From: CAYRES01 sp964423425
Lineage (GTDB): Bacteria > Actinomycetota > Thermoleophilia > RBG-16-64-13
Direction of reading: 5' to 3'
DNA: 64,000 nt
Assembly: GCA_964423425.1 (NCBI GenBank)
Contig: CAYRES010000007.1
Span: forward strand, 62,001 to 126,000
Below the pieces are notes generated by a model. The model was not told the origin of the DNA and ran no database searches. It worked only from the letters and a program-made list of their open reading frames with translations. The position numbers were made by a program, and so were the translations under genes. Positions 34,241 through 43,600 of this stretch are shown piece by piece. Positions within the stretch are counted from its first letter, which is position 1; each line of letters starts with the position of its first letter.

Positions 34241-35596
34241 CTAGCCGATGGCGCTGAGCTCCCTCGCTGCGAGGGCCACTGGATCCCACGCGGACGAGAA
34301 GGGCGGTGAGTAGGCGAGGTCGAGCGCGGTGACCTGATCGACCGTCATCCGCCCGTGGAGCGCGGTGGCCACGATGTCGATCCGCTTGCCGGCTCCCTGC
34401 CCGCCCACAATCTGCCCTCCGAGGAGCCGCCCGCTGCCCTTCTCCGCCAAGAGCTTCACCGTCATCGGCTCCGCCCCCGGATAGTAGCGGGAGCGGGTGG
34501 GTGAGGTGGCCTTGGCCGTGACGAAGGGTATGCCGAGTTCCTCGATCTCTCGTTCCTGAAGTCCGGTGCGGGCCACCTCTACCGGGCCCACCTTGGTGAT
34601 GGCGGTGCCCAGTGTGCCGGGGAAGGTTGCCTCACCACCGCCGAGGTTGGTGCCGGCAACGCGGCCCTGTTTGCCCGCTACGGTAGCCAGCGAAACCCAG
34701 AACGGCCGTCCCGTCACTAACTGGACGGTCTCGGCGCAGTCACCTGCCGCCCAGATGCCCTCCACCGGCGTACGCATGTGGTCGTCCACCTTGATTGCAT
34801 CGAACACCCCGAGAGGCAGGCCTGCTTCCCGGGCCAGGTCGGAGTTCGGGCGCACACCGGCTCCCATGACAACGAGGTCGGCGGGGACGTGCCTGTGCTC
34901 GGTGACCACCTCTCTCACGTGGCCACCCGTGCTCTCGAATCCGGTGACGGCTTCCCCGAGCAACAGCGTGACCTCCATCTTCTCGAGCGCTCGAGCGACC
35001 AGCGCTCCCATATCGGGGTCGAGTGTCCGCATGGGTTCTGACCTCCGTCCGACCAGGGTGACATCGAGATCCAAACGGCGGAGTGCGTCCGCGAACTCCA
35101 GACCGATGTGGCCTCCCCCCACTATCACCGCCCGCCGTGGGCGGTGCTCCTCCAACTCCCGGCGCAGGACCTCGGCCGCTTCGAGCGAGTACGGACTGTG
35201 AATACCTCCGCTCTCCATGCCGGGAAGGTTGGGGGGCGCCACTCTTGCGCCGGTGGCGACGAGCAGGTGGTCGTACGGTTCTTCCCCCTCCTCGCCCGAG
35301 GAGAGGTCTCTCACCACGATGGTCCGCGCATCCGGCCGGATGTGGACGACTTCGTGCTGGACGCGTACCTCGATGTCCTGTTTCTCTCGGAACCGTTCCG
35401 GAGAGCGGACGAGTAGTCTGTCCAGAGTGTCGACGACACGGTCGACATAGTAGGGGATTCCTCAAGCGGAGTAGGAGACGTGCCGGCCGCGCTCGAAGAC
35501 TGTGATGCGGAGGTCCTTCCGTCTACGCCGGGCCTGTGAGGCGGCGGTGAGGGCCGCAGCGTTGCCTCCGATGAGGAGGAGTCGTTGTTCGTTCAT
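34241..35596 (-). CDS. Pyridine nucleotide-disulfide oxidoreductase (NADH oxidase/CoA-disulfide reductase-like), candidate selenoprotein with in-frame TGA at codon 45
   Basis: A 451-residue FAD/NAD(P)H enzyme if TGA (35462-35464) is read through. Residues 1-44: FAD-binding start LLLIGGNAAALTAASQA and HVSYSA; then UGA; then GIPYYVDRVV. The family motif is S-x-x-x-C-G-x-P-Y, whose Cys is the redox-active residue in NADH oxidase, NADH peroxidase and CoA-disulfide reductase, so UGA stands exactly at that Cys. The rest is intact: LLVATGARVAPP, NAD site VIVGGGHIGLEFADAL, AGDCAETV, and the C-terminal dimerisation domain (LLGGQIVGGQGAGKRIDIVA). A SECIS-like hairpin follows the TGA. Start ATG 35596. 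It lies 26 bp downstream of osmC. A pseudogene or base error is the alternative. Confidence 0.85.
35428..35464 (-). other. Candidate bacterial SECIS element following the in-frame UGA
   Basis: In mRNA sense, UGA (35464-35462) is followed by 15 nt and then GUCGAC (35446-35441), a 6-nt loop CGUGUC, and GUCGAC (35434-35429); U35447-A35428 extends the stem to 7 bp. Bacterial SECIS elements have a short stem-loop whose apical loop starts about 16-37 nt after UGA and carries a G in the first two positions followed by U. Here the loop G is second and lies about 23 nt after UGA. Confidence 0.6.
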
Positions 35597-35622
35597 GGGC
35601 GGCGCGCCTTTCGGTCTTGGTT

Positions 35623-36033
35623 CTACGATTCGCTCCCGGCTTGGATGGTCGCCTCCAAGAGTATGGCCGGGGGCTCGGCAAGGTGCTTCTTCACCGCACA
35701 GAGATCGACCGCCCGGAGCACGGCGGCGCGGTACTTCTCCGGGAACGAAGGAGGGAGAAGCAGCTCCATCTTGATCTCTCGAATCATACGCGTGCCCTCC
35801 TCGCGCTCGGCATGGAGCACGACGGCCGCCCCCTCGGTGTTCAGTTCTCTCTCCTGCATGAAGCTCAACATGTATATGCCGGCGCAGGTGGCCAGAGAGG
35901 CCAGGAACAGATCGAAGGGTGAAGGTGCGGAGCCATCGCCGCCCTGCCGGGGGCTCTGGTCGGTGTGTACGGTGAAGCCCCCAACTTGAGCATCCACCCG
36001 TTTGTTACCGGGGAAGTTGACCTCGATGCGCAC
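35623..36033 (-). CDS. OsmC family protein
   Basis: A 136-residue OsmC/Ohr-type protein: hydroperoxide- or organosulfur-handling thiol enzymes. Both conserved cysteines are present, in FLASLATCAGIYM and VDLCAVKKHL, with the usual GGDGSAPSPFDLF before the first. GTG start 36033 follows GAGGAGG by 6 bases; a longer ORF to 36153 has no such site. It is the first gene of an operon with the candidate seleno-oxidoreductase 26 bp downstream, which would suit peroxide or disulfide reduction. TATAAT lies on the minus strand at 36074-36079. Confidence 0.87.
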   Translation of the reverse strand: MRIEVNFPGNKRVDAQVGGFTVHTDQSPRQGGDGSAPSPFDLFLASLATCAGIYMLSFMQERELNTEGAAVVLHAEREEGTRMIREIKMELLLPPSFPEKYRAAVLRAVDLCAVKKHLAEPPAILLEATIQAGSES

Positions 36034-36073
36034 CGTCTGCCTCCTCGTCTTTGCCCACACGCTCTTCGCCTCC

Positions 36074-36079
36074 ATTATA
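36074..36079 (-). promoter_or_regulatory. -10 box TATAAT for the osmC-oxidoreductase operon
   Basis: Perfect TATAAT on the minus strand, predicted start near 36067, leader of about 34 nt containing GAGGAGG before GTG 36033. No clear -35 at 17 bases spacing. Confidence 0.6.
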
Positions 36080-36501
36080 GGGGCGATGAAGGATGGTGGG
36101 CCGAGACAGGAAACGATGGTGCGTGGGGCGGTACAGAGCGAGGGAATCGCCACACGAAGGTTGTGAAGGCCGGCCGACTTGGAGAAGCGGAAAGCTCAAC
36201 AGGAGGGGATCGGCGGCAAAGGCTTCGGCTATGAGCGCGGAGAGCAGGATCATGTCGGTCAGTGCATGCTCCCTGGGTGTGACGGTGCGGTTGTCCATGC
36301 AATATCTATCGTCAAGTCAACCGGTTTTGTTGAGGGTCCGCGGGGAACTCCACTGGTCGGCCTCGATTTCCAACCAAGGTCCTATTTCCGCGTGTGGCAG
36401 CCTCCCCTAAGCTACGGCTCATGCTTCTCTGCGGGCCCGGCGATGCGCACGCGCCGGTACCGGAGCAGGGGGCAGCACCAACCGAGCATGGGGAGGAAGG
36501 C
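36080..36501. other. Intergenic region between osmC and ssb
   Basis: About 420 bp without a convincing gene; short ORFs on both strands lack family resemblance. A lower-GC patch lies at about 36295-36335. TAAGCT (36408-36413) is a TANNNT -10 candidate for the ssb gene; it ends 7 bases before an in-frame ATG (36421), but the downstream ATG 36502 has the ribosome binding site. Confidence 0.5.
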
Positions 36502-36789
36502 ATGAACAGTGTGCATATGTTGGGCAGGATCGCGACCGATGTGGAACTAAAGGAGGTGTCGGGCGGGTCGAAGGTGTGCAGCTTCATTCTGGCGGTTGAC
36601 CGGAATGCTGAGGAGGCGGACTTCTTCAGGATCAAAGCGTGGAACTCCCAAGCCGAGGCGGCTGCAGAGCATCTTGGCAAAGGACGCCGTCTTGCGTTGG
36701 AGGGCTCGCTTCGCCAAGATACCTACGAGAAGGATGGGGAGGAACGCCGTAGCGTGTCGATTGTAGCCCGCAGGCTCGAATACCTGTAG
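36502..36789 (+). CDS. Short single-stranded DNA-binding (OB-fold) protein
   Basis: A 95-residue SSB-family protein: MNSVHMLGRIATDVELKEV, SKVCSFILAVDR, DFFRIKAWNSQAEAAAEHLG, KGRRLALEGSLRQDTYEKDG and VSIVARRLEYL, covering the full OB fold. It stops straight after the fold, without the linker and acidic C-terminal tip that recruits partner proteins in replicative SSB. It may be a secondary SSB, for example in competence or repair. GGGAGGAAGG lies directly before ATG 36502; in-frame upstream starts exist. Confidence 0.85.
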   Translation: MNSVHMLGRIATDVELKEVSGGSKVCSFILAVDRNAEEADFFRIKAWNSQAEAAAEHLGKGRRLALEGSLRQDTYEKDGEERRSVSIVARRLEYL

Positions 36790-36826
36790 GGCGGGATGGC
36801 AGACACAGGGAGCATCTGAGGAACAC

Positions 36827-39664
36827 GTGGACTCATCCACTTGGCACGAGCAGGTGATCAGGGGAGGGGATGGCCCTGCCGCCCCTCCCCGCTTCGCCCA
36901 CCTACTAGAGCGCCCCCATCTGGTGCGGCTGGCTTCGAGTCTTCCTCACGGAGGTATCATCGTGCTTGTGGCGGGTCCCGGCTATGGTAAGACGGCGTTC
37001 CTCCGCCTACTGGCCGATTCGTGTACCGGTTTCTCGCTCTACGGGAGTGCGTCTGAGTCTCCCGGGTGGGCCGAATCCGCTCTGGCGTGGGCAATGGCCG
37101 GCCTCGACCCCCATGGCGTGAGTAGCGACCAACTCTCGTTTGAGTTGGGGCTCTCACCACGCTCCCCGTTCCCCCCGCTCGGCGGGGGAGCGCTTTCGGG
37201 GGGCGAGTTGCTGCCGGGCGGCCGAGTGTCGCGTGAAGTCCCACTTGTGGATGGGCCCTTGCTGATGTTCGACGATCTGCAAGACGTGGGGCGCGGTGAG
37301 TCCGGGGTGCTGTCGCGGGCTCGCCTGCAGAAGCTGTGCGACAGGTTGCCGTCGGGTTGGCTCCTGTGCCTGTCATCCAGGGCCGAGCTGCCCGTGTCGT
37401 TGGAACGTCAGGCAGCCCAAGGCAGAGTGATCACGATCGCTTCACGGCGGCTCCGTTTCACTCCGAAGGAAGTGGCCGCGTGGGCCCGTCATGCGCTCGG
37501 CGTCACGCTGCGCACCGAAGACGCGAGGGTCCTGTGGCGGCACACGCAGGGTTGGCCCATCGCACTTGCGCTTGTCGCATCGGCGTTGAGATGCTTCGGC
37601 ACTGTTCCTGACGACGCGGGCGTCGGCCGGCTACTCGCTCGGAACCAAGAGCTCCAGGACTATGTGGAAGCCAATGTGCTCTCAGAGCTCTCGAGCCATG
37701 CCCGCGCGGTTCTCGGTAAATGCAGCCTTCTTGCACGAGTGTCTTTTCCCGAGGACGCACCGGTATTCGGCTTGGCGAAGGCCGAAGAAGCTCGCAGTGT
37801 GCTCAGGAGTCTCTCCTCCAGGGGGCACCTGGTCCACTCGAGTGGAGGACGGGTCTTCCAGGTGCATCCCCTCGTTCGCGAACGCACCCGCTCGTTGCTT
37901 GCCCGGGATGATCCAAGGGGTTATGAAGAGGCCGTACGGTGTGCCGCCCGGCACCTTGAGAACTCCGGGGCTCTCGAACAGGCGGTGTCCCTCTACCTCT
38001 CCATAGATGCTGAAGAAGATGCTTCCGCGGTCCTCCATCGGTTGGCCGATTCCTTCCTCAATGCTTCGGTGTCCGTCCCGAAGCCGGAATGGCTCCTGCG
38101 TCTTCCCGATGATGTGCTCCAGAGAGACCCGAGCCTGCTTCTCGTGAAGGGCAAGATACTTCAAGGGCAGGGCTCGTTCGTCGAGGCGGCGACGGTCTTC
38201 CGTGACGCGGCACGGCGGGCGCAGCGGATGTCTCCGCCGGAAGGCCTCGTGCAGGCTCTTCTCGGTGAAGCCTTCTGCCTCTACATGCTGGGTAGGTGGG
38301 ATGACAGTCTGCATGTTCTCGGGCGGGCGGAGAAGGTGGCTTCAGGCAGCGCGGAAAAGGCGGAGATCATGTGTGTCACCGGTAACGTGCTTCTTGGACA
38401 ATGCCGGTGGGACGAGGCGGTCGAGAAGTGGGAATCGGCCCTTGCCGTGTTGCCCGCCGCAGAGAGGCCCGCGTTTGAAGCCAGGGTGTTCTGCTACCGC
38501 ACGCGCCTCTTCTATCTGAGAGGCAACTACGGCGCGTCCGCGGAATGGGCGCGTCGAAGTGTCAATGCGGCGTCGAGCACGTTCGATCCTGCCTATGCCG
38601 TGGCTCTCAATGTGTGCGCGACCGCTCTCTACACACTCGGCCTCTATGAGGAGGCGGAGATGCGGGCGCAGTCGGCCGAGGCTCTGGTGAAGGCGAAAGC
38701 GTGGGCCTTCCTCGAATGCCCCGTTCTTCTCACCCTGGCGGGTATTGCCCAGGGTCGCGGCACATACGGAGAGGCCCTTAAGCATCTCCATGCCGCACGT
38801 GCCGAGACCCGCCGCATGGGCGACAGGGAGGCTCTCGTGTGGGCGGAGCAGATGCTCGGTGACGTCTGTAGGCAGAATCGCAATCCCGTGAGGGCTGAAG
38901 CACACCATCGAGCCGCCTTGGCTCTCATTGACGAGCATCAGCTCGCGGTGTTCGAAAGGGCGAGGGCTTCGTGGGGAGTGGGCGCCGATCTGGCCGTGCA
39001 GGGAAAGACAGAGGAAGGCTCGGCCGTTCTTGCTCAGACAGTGGCTCTCTGTCGCACCTGGGGTCTGGGCGGGACACTGGCTCAGGCTCTCTTCTACTTG
39101 GGCTGGCTGAAGGCCGTCGACAACGAGGAGGCTGCGTCCGACCGGATGCTCGCCGAGGCGGTGAGTCTGATGGAGTCGGGTGGGCATGTCCACTTCCTGT
39201 TGCAGGAGTCGGCTGTCGCAGTTCCCATCCTTGCTCTGTGCGAGAGGCTGGGTCACGGGGATTTCCTCTCTTGCCAGATCGTGCCGCGTCTGCCGGATAG
39301 GCTACAGCGGTACTTCGCGAGGCTGGCACACGGGGCCACGTACCCCACCGACGTCGGGCTCGGCAGGCCGTCTGGCTCACGTTTTGACGAGGCGCGACCG
39401 GCGGTCCCTGTCTCGATTCCTCCCGATCCCGAGCTGGTCGAGCGCTTCGAGGGCCTCACGGCGCGAGAACTCGAGATCCTGCGGCTCATCTCATTGGGCA
39501 TGCCCAACAAAGTCATTGCGGCCAAGCTGTTCATCACGGAGAAAACGATCAAGACGCACACGAACCGCATGTACAAGAAGCTTGGGGTAATGAACAGGGT
39601 GCAGGCAGTCCTTGCGTTTCAGAGCTACATGAGGCACTCCGACATGGGCTGTAGTCGCCCCTGA
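36827..39664 (+). CDS. LAL-family (MalT-like) ATP-dependent LuxR transcription regulator
   Basis: A 945-residue STAND regulator. Walker A GPGYGKTA at residues 50-57; Walker B-like LLMFDDLQDV near residue 150; a winged region and about ten TPR-like helical repeats (residues about 380-800; FVEAATVFRDAARRAQRM, YEEAEMRAQSAEAL); and a C-terminal LuxR helix-turn-helix (LTARELEILRLISLGMPNKV; FITEKTIKTHTNRMYKKLGV). MalT relatives sense a small molecule, hydrolyse ATP and oligomerise on DNA to activate promoters. The ligand is unknown. GTG start with TGAGGAAC upstream; 37 bp after ssb. No obvious target operon is adjacent. Confidence 0.93.
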   Translation: MDSSTWHEQVIRGGDGPAAPPRFAHLLERPHLVRLASSLPHGGIIVLVAGPGYGKTAFLRLLADSCTGFSLYGSASESPGWAESALAWAMAGLDPHGVSSDQLSFELGLSPRSPFPPLGGGALSGGELLPGGRVSREVPLVDGPLLMFDDLQDVGRGESGVLSRARLQKLCDRLPSGWLLCLSSRAELPVSLERQAAQGRVITIASRRLRFTPKEVAAWARHALGVTLRTEDARVLWRHTQGWPIALALVASALRCFGTVPDDAGVGRLLARNQELQDYVEANVLSELSSHARAVLGKCSLLARVSFPEDAPVFGLAKAEEARSVLRSLSSRGHLVHSSGGRVFQVHPLVRERTRSLLARDDPRGYEEAVRCAARHLENSGALEQAVSLYLSIDAEEDASAVLHRLADSFLNASVSVPKPEWLLRLPDDVLQRDPSLLLVKGKILQGQGSFVEAATVFRDAARRAQRMSPPEGLVQALLGEAFCLYMLGRWDDSLHVLGRAEKVASGSAEKAEIMCVTGNVLLGQCRWDEAVEKWESALAVLPAAERPAFEARVFCYRTRLFYLRGNYGASAEWARRSVNAASSTFDPAYAVALNVCATALYTLGLYEEAEMRAQSAEALVKAKAWAFLECPVLLTLAGIAQGRGTYGEALKHLHAARAETRRMGDREALVWAEQMLGDVCRQNRNPVRAEAHHRAALALIDEHQLAVFERARASWGVGADLAVQGKTEEGSAVLAQTVALCRTWGLGGTLAQALFYLGWLKAVDNEEAASDRMLAEAVSLMESGGHVHFLLQESAVAVPILALCERLGHGDFLSCQIVPRLPDRLQRYFARLAHGATYPTDVGLGRPSGSRFDEARPAVPVSIPPDPELVERFEGLTARELEILRLISLGMPNKVIAAKLFITEKTIKTHTNRMYKKLGVMNRVQAVLAFQSYMRHSDMGCSRP

Positions 39665-40058
39665 CCTTACGCGGCACCCCCGTTGCCGCCCGCAAAGACC
39701 CGCCACCCCGTGGGTGGCGGGGCGGCGGGTCACAGGAGGGATCGGGCGGAGGAAACGATCCTATGTCCAGTCGTGCGTGGTGTTCTGTGTTGCCAGAGAG
39801 TTTTATCTAGGGGTATTTTACGCAGCCGCCCCCCATCTGTCAAGGGTTTTGTTGCACCTGTGGCTCATATTGGGCGGGAGCAGCGCGCCTTCGGGAAGCC
39901 TGAGGGGAGCTGGTTCCGTCCACGGGGAACCGTGGTAGGAGTCTCCGGTCGTCTGAACGGCATCGGGCTCAAGCCCAACCCGTCCGCTGGGAGCGTCTTT
40001 GAGGCCGCAGTTGCTGTACCGCTTCGCACATTGGTCGTTAGGGGACTTGCCGGTTGCC
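39665..40058 (+). other. Region between the LAL regulator and the nrdR promoter
   Basis: Holds a GC-rich 10-bp hairpin with a 3-nt loop (CCCGCCACCC 39699-39708 with GGGTGGCGGG 39712-39721), perhaps a weak terminator of the regulator gene, then about 330 bp without a recognised gene or known riboswitch. An open frame runs into nrdR, but nothing in it resembles a protein family. No cobalamin riboswitch core is visible. Confidence 0.5.
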
Positions 40059-40106
40059 AATCCACATATAGGGTGCTAGTCTTAGACATCCTACTACATG
40101 TTGTGG
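40059..40106 (+). promoter_or_regulatory. Pair of NrdR boxes upstream of nrdR-nrdJ
   Basis: Two sites resemble the 16-bp NrdR consensus (acaCwAtATaTwGtgt): 40059-40074 (11 of 16 match by eye) and 40091-40106 (12 of 16). Their centres are 32 bp apart, the usual three-turn spacing of tandem NrdR boxes. They lie about 65-110 bp before nrdR, predicting autorepression of the nrdR-nrdJ operon. Confidence 0.65.
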
Positions 40107-40122
40107 ATAAACCTGTGGATTG
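40102..40122 (-). promoter_or_regulatory. DnaA-box-like pair in the nrdR promoter
   Basis: TGTGGATAA (40102-40110) is the exact reverse complement of the DnaA box TTATCCACA. A second, imperfect site TGTGGATTG (40114-40122) follows 12 bp on. The first overlaps the second NrdR box by 5 bp. Confidence 0.5.
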
Positions 40123-40168
40123 TTGGGGGAAAACGGGGGGAGAATCCGTCCGCCCCTGGAGGAATGCT

Positions 40169-40633
40169 ATGCGATGTCCTTTCTGCGGGCATATGGAGAC
40201 TAGGGTGACGGATTCGCGCGACTCGGATGGGCAGGAGGCCATTCGCCGCCGCCGGGTGTGCGTCGACTGCGGCCGCCGTTTCACCACCTACGAGAAGGTG
40301 GAGGAGATTCCCATCCTGGTGCTGAAGCGCAACGGGGGTCAAGAGGAGTTCCGTCGCGAGAAGATGCTGAATGGGTTGCTCCGGGCGTGCACCAAACGCA
40401 ACGTGCCGCTCAACCTGCTCGAAGCTGCCGTGGAGGGCATAGAGGCGGACCTTAGGACCGCCGGGGTGTTCGAGGTCACCTCCGAGCGCCTGGGCGACAT
40501 GGTGATGGAACGCCTGCGGGATATTGACCTGGTTGCCTATGTGCGCTTTGCGTCCGTGTACAGACAGTTCGAAAGTGTGGCCGAGTTCCAGGCTGAACTC
40601 GAGAGATTGGCCAAAGGGGGAGTACGGCAATGA
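40169..40633 (+). CDS. nrdR: Transcriptional repressor NrdR
   Basis: A 154-residue NrdR: N-terminal zinc ribbon with CPFCGHMETRV and RRRVCVDCGRRFTTYE (four Cys), then an ATP-cone domain (ILVLKRNGGQEEFRREKML; LLRACTKRNV; MVMERLRDIDLVAYVRFASVY). It binds ATP/dATP and represses ribonucleotide reductase genes. ATG 40169 is chosen because TGGAGGA lies upstream and the protein must begin at MRCPFC; a longer frame upstream is not coding. The stop overlaps the nrdJ ATG (ATGA), and tandem NrdR boxes lie upstream. Confidence 0.97.
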   Translation: MRCPFCGHMETRVTDSRDSDGQEAIRRRRVCVDCGRRFTTYEKVEEIPILVLKRNGGQEEFRREKMLNGLLRACTKRNVPLNLLEAAVEGIEADLRTAGVFEVTSERLGDMVMERLRDIDLVAYVRFASVYRQFESVAEFQAELERLAKGGVRQ

Positions 40634-43600
40634 TCAAGCATACTCGTTCACATGCGGATGCTCTCGAGAGCAGACTCTCCCCGAGTGCGGTAGCCGTACT
40701 CGACAAGCGCTATCTGAAGAGGAATGATCGAGGCGAGCCTGTTGAGGGACCGGCCGACATGCTGGCTCGGGTGGCGCACAACATTGCTCAGGCCGAGCTC
40801 AACTATGGTACGGAGGCCGACCGAGAGGCAGCGGAAGAGGACTTCTTCACCATCATGGCGGAGCTCAAGTTTCTGCCCAACTCCCCCACCCTCATGAACG
40901 CCGGCCGTGAACTGCAGCAGTTATCGGCCTGCTTCGTGCTACCCGTAGAAGACAGCATGGACTCCATATTCACCGCTATCAAGGATGCGGCGCTCGTGCA
41001 CCAGTCGGGGGGTGGCACCGGCTTCAGCTTCAGCAGACTGCGCCCCAAGAACGACATCGTGCGTTCCACCAACGGGGTTGCGAGCGGGCCGGTGTCGTTC
41101 ATGCGCGTCTTTGACACGGCCACCGAGACCATCAAGCAGGGCGGTACGCGCCGGGGTGCCAACATGGGCATCTTACGGATCGACCATCCCGACATCCTCG
41201 ACTTCATCACCGCCAAGGAAGAGGAGGGCATCCTCAGCAACTTCAACATCTCCGTGGGCCTCACCGAAGAGTTCATGGAGGCGGTTCGAAGTGGAGACGA
41301 GTTTGCGGTGCGCAATCCACGGGGCGGCGAGGAGGTCGCCCGTTACGACGCGAGGGAAGTGTTCGACCTCATCGTGAAACTCGCCTGGAAGAACGGCGAG
41401 CCCGGTATCGTCTTCATGGACCGGCTCAACCGTGACAACCCCACCCCGGCCCTGGGTGAGATCGAGTCCACTAATCCCTGTGTGCCTCTCGATACCCTTG
41501 TGTACACGGGCAAGGGGTTGCGGAGAGTCATCGATTTGTTCGCCGACCCGGAGCCTCCCGAAGTAGTGGTCGATGGCCGCCTCTCCGATGCCCCTACTCG
41601 GCCTGCATCACCAGTCTTCTACAGCGGCGAGAAGATGGTGTATCGAGTGGTCACCAGAGAGGGCTTCACTTTGCGGGCGACGGCGGACCACCGCGTCATG
41701 ACCGACCGTGGTTGGGTGGCGGTGCAGCATCTGGACATCGGCGACCGGGTGCACGTGCTCAATCGCAGAGGGGGTTTCGGCGAGAGAGGTTCGCTCGAAC
41801 TGGGATGGGTTCTCGGTTGGTTGGTGGGCGACGACACCCTGAAGCGTGATCGGGCGGTGTTGTCTTTCTGGGGTGAGGAGCGCGGGCTTGCTCCCCTTTT
41901 CCGGGAGGCGGTCGACAGTCTGGTTCGAGTGCCGGCCCTGTCGCGCAGCTACTCCACCATTGTCGTAGACGTGCCTGACCGGAATGAAGCCCGGGTGCAG
42001 TCGGCCCGTCTCATGGAGATTGTCGAAGAGCATGGTCTTTCTGTCGAGAAGCTCGCGGTGCCCGAGGCCGTGATGTGCGGCAGTGAAGACATGCAACGCG
42101 GCTTCCTGCAGGCCCTGTTCACTGCAGACGGGACGGTGCGTCCCAACCCCAAGACCGGCCGGTACGTAAGGCTGACCTCCATCAGCGCGGATCTCCTGGA
42201 ACAGGTGCAGCTGCTCCTGCTGAACTTCGGCATCTACAGCCGCATCTTTCGCGGCAGAAAGAGAAACAAGCGCTCAGCCTTGTTGCCGGATGGTCGCGGT
42301 GGCCGCAAGGAGTACATGACGCGGCCTGTACATGAGTTGAATATATCCAGTGGGAGTCTTCTTCTCTTCCAACGTGACATAGGCTTTCTGACCGAGCACA
42401 AGAGGGTAGCACTCAAGTCTGCAATTGATAGCTATACAGTTGGCCCTCGTAAAGGCACATACACTGCTCGAGTCTTGGAGATCGTACCCGAAAGAGAAGA
42501 ACCAGTTTTTGACATTATGGAGGAAATAACTCATAGTTTTGTCGCAAATGGCATAGTGGTTCACAATTGCGGTGAGCAACCTCTCTTGCCCTATGAGAGC
42601 TGTAATCTAGGATCTGTCAATCTCAGGCTTATGGTAAAGGATGGTGTTATTGACTGGCAGGAACTGAAGAGAGTGGTTCATATCGGTGTGCGTTTTCTTG
42701 ATGATGTCATTGATATGAACCGCTATCCGCTGCAGGCAATTGAGCGTATGACCAAGGGTAACCGCAAGATAGGCCTGGGGGTCATGGGCTGGGCCGACAT
42801 GTTGGTGCAACTCGGCATAGCCTATGGATCCGACCAAGCAGTCGATCTCGGTCGTGAGGTGATGGGCTTCATACACGAAGAAGCGGTCAGAGCCTCTGAG
42901 AAGATCGCGGCAGATCGTGGTGTGTTCCCCAATTGGGAAGGGAGCGCGTGGCAGAGTCAAGGCCGTCGAGTGCGCAATGCGACCCTTACCACCATTGCCC
43001 CCACAGGAACGATCAGCATCCTTGCCGGATGCTCGAGCGGAGTCGAGCCTCTGTTTGCACTGGCCTTTGTGCGCAACGTCATGGATAACACCGAGCTTCC
43101 CGAAGCGCATCCCTTCTTTGCGGAGGTACTGAAGGACAGAGGCCTCTACTCGGCGGATCTCATGAAGCGAGTGGCCGCCAGGGGTTCCATTGCGGAATTT
43201 GAGGACATCCCCGAGGACGTCAAGAATGTGTTTGTCACCGCCCATGATGTCACTCCGGAATGGCACATACGTATGCAGGCTGCGTTTCAGGACCACACCG
43301 ACAACGCGGTGTCGAAGACGGTCAACTTTCCGCACAGCGCCACTGTGGAGGACGTGGAAGGCGTCTATCTGTTGGCCTACGAATTGGGGGTGAAGGGGGT
43401 CACCATCTACAGGGACGGCTCACGGAGCGATCAGGTCCTGAACATCGGAGAAGTCAGGCGGGCGCTTGCGCCGGGCGACAATGGTCATAAGAAGGCTACA
43501 CCGGGCGAGGTGTGTCCCGTATGTGGCAACGCCACGCTGCCTCCACGGGGCAGTAGGGGTGGGGTTCTCACCGGACAAACGCGGGAGAAGATCACCGGGT

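Noticed and set aside
34241..35317. Truncated oxidoreductase of 358 residues as a separate gene or pseudogene
   Set aside because: The upstream 93 codons continue in the same frame with perfect family similarity and only one TGA at the catalytic Cys, so read-through as selenocysteine explains the gene better than decay.
39683..40168. 160-residue N-terminal extension of NrdR
   Set aside because: NrdR begins at its zinc ribbon MRCPFC; the NrdR boxes lie within the extension, and it resembles no protein domain.
39665..40168. Cobalamin riboswitch upstream of the B12-dependent reductase genes
   Set aside because: No B12-box or conserved core was found; the region shows NrdR boxes instead.
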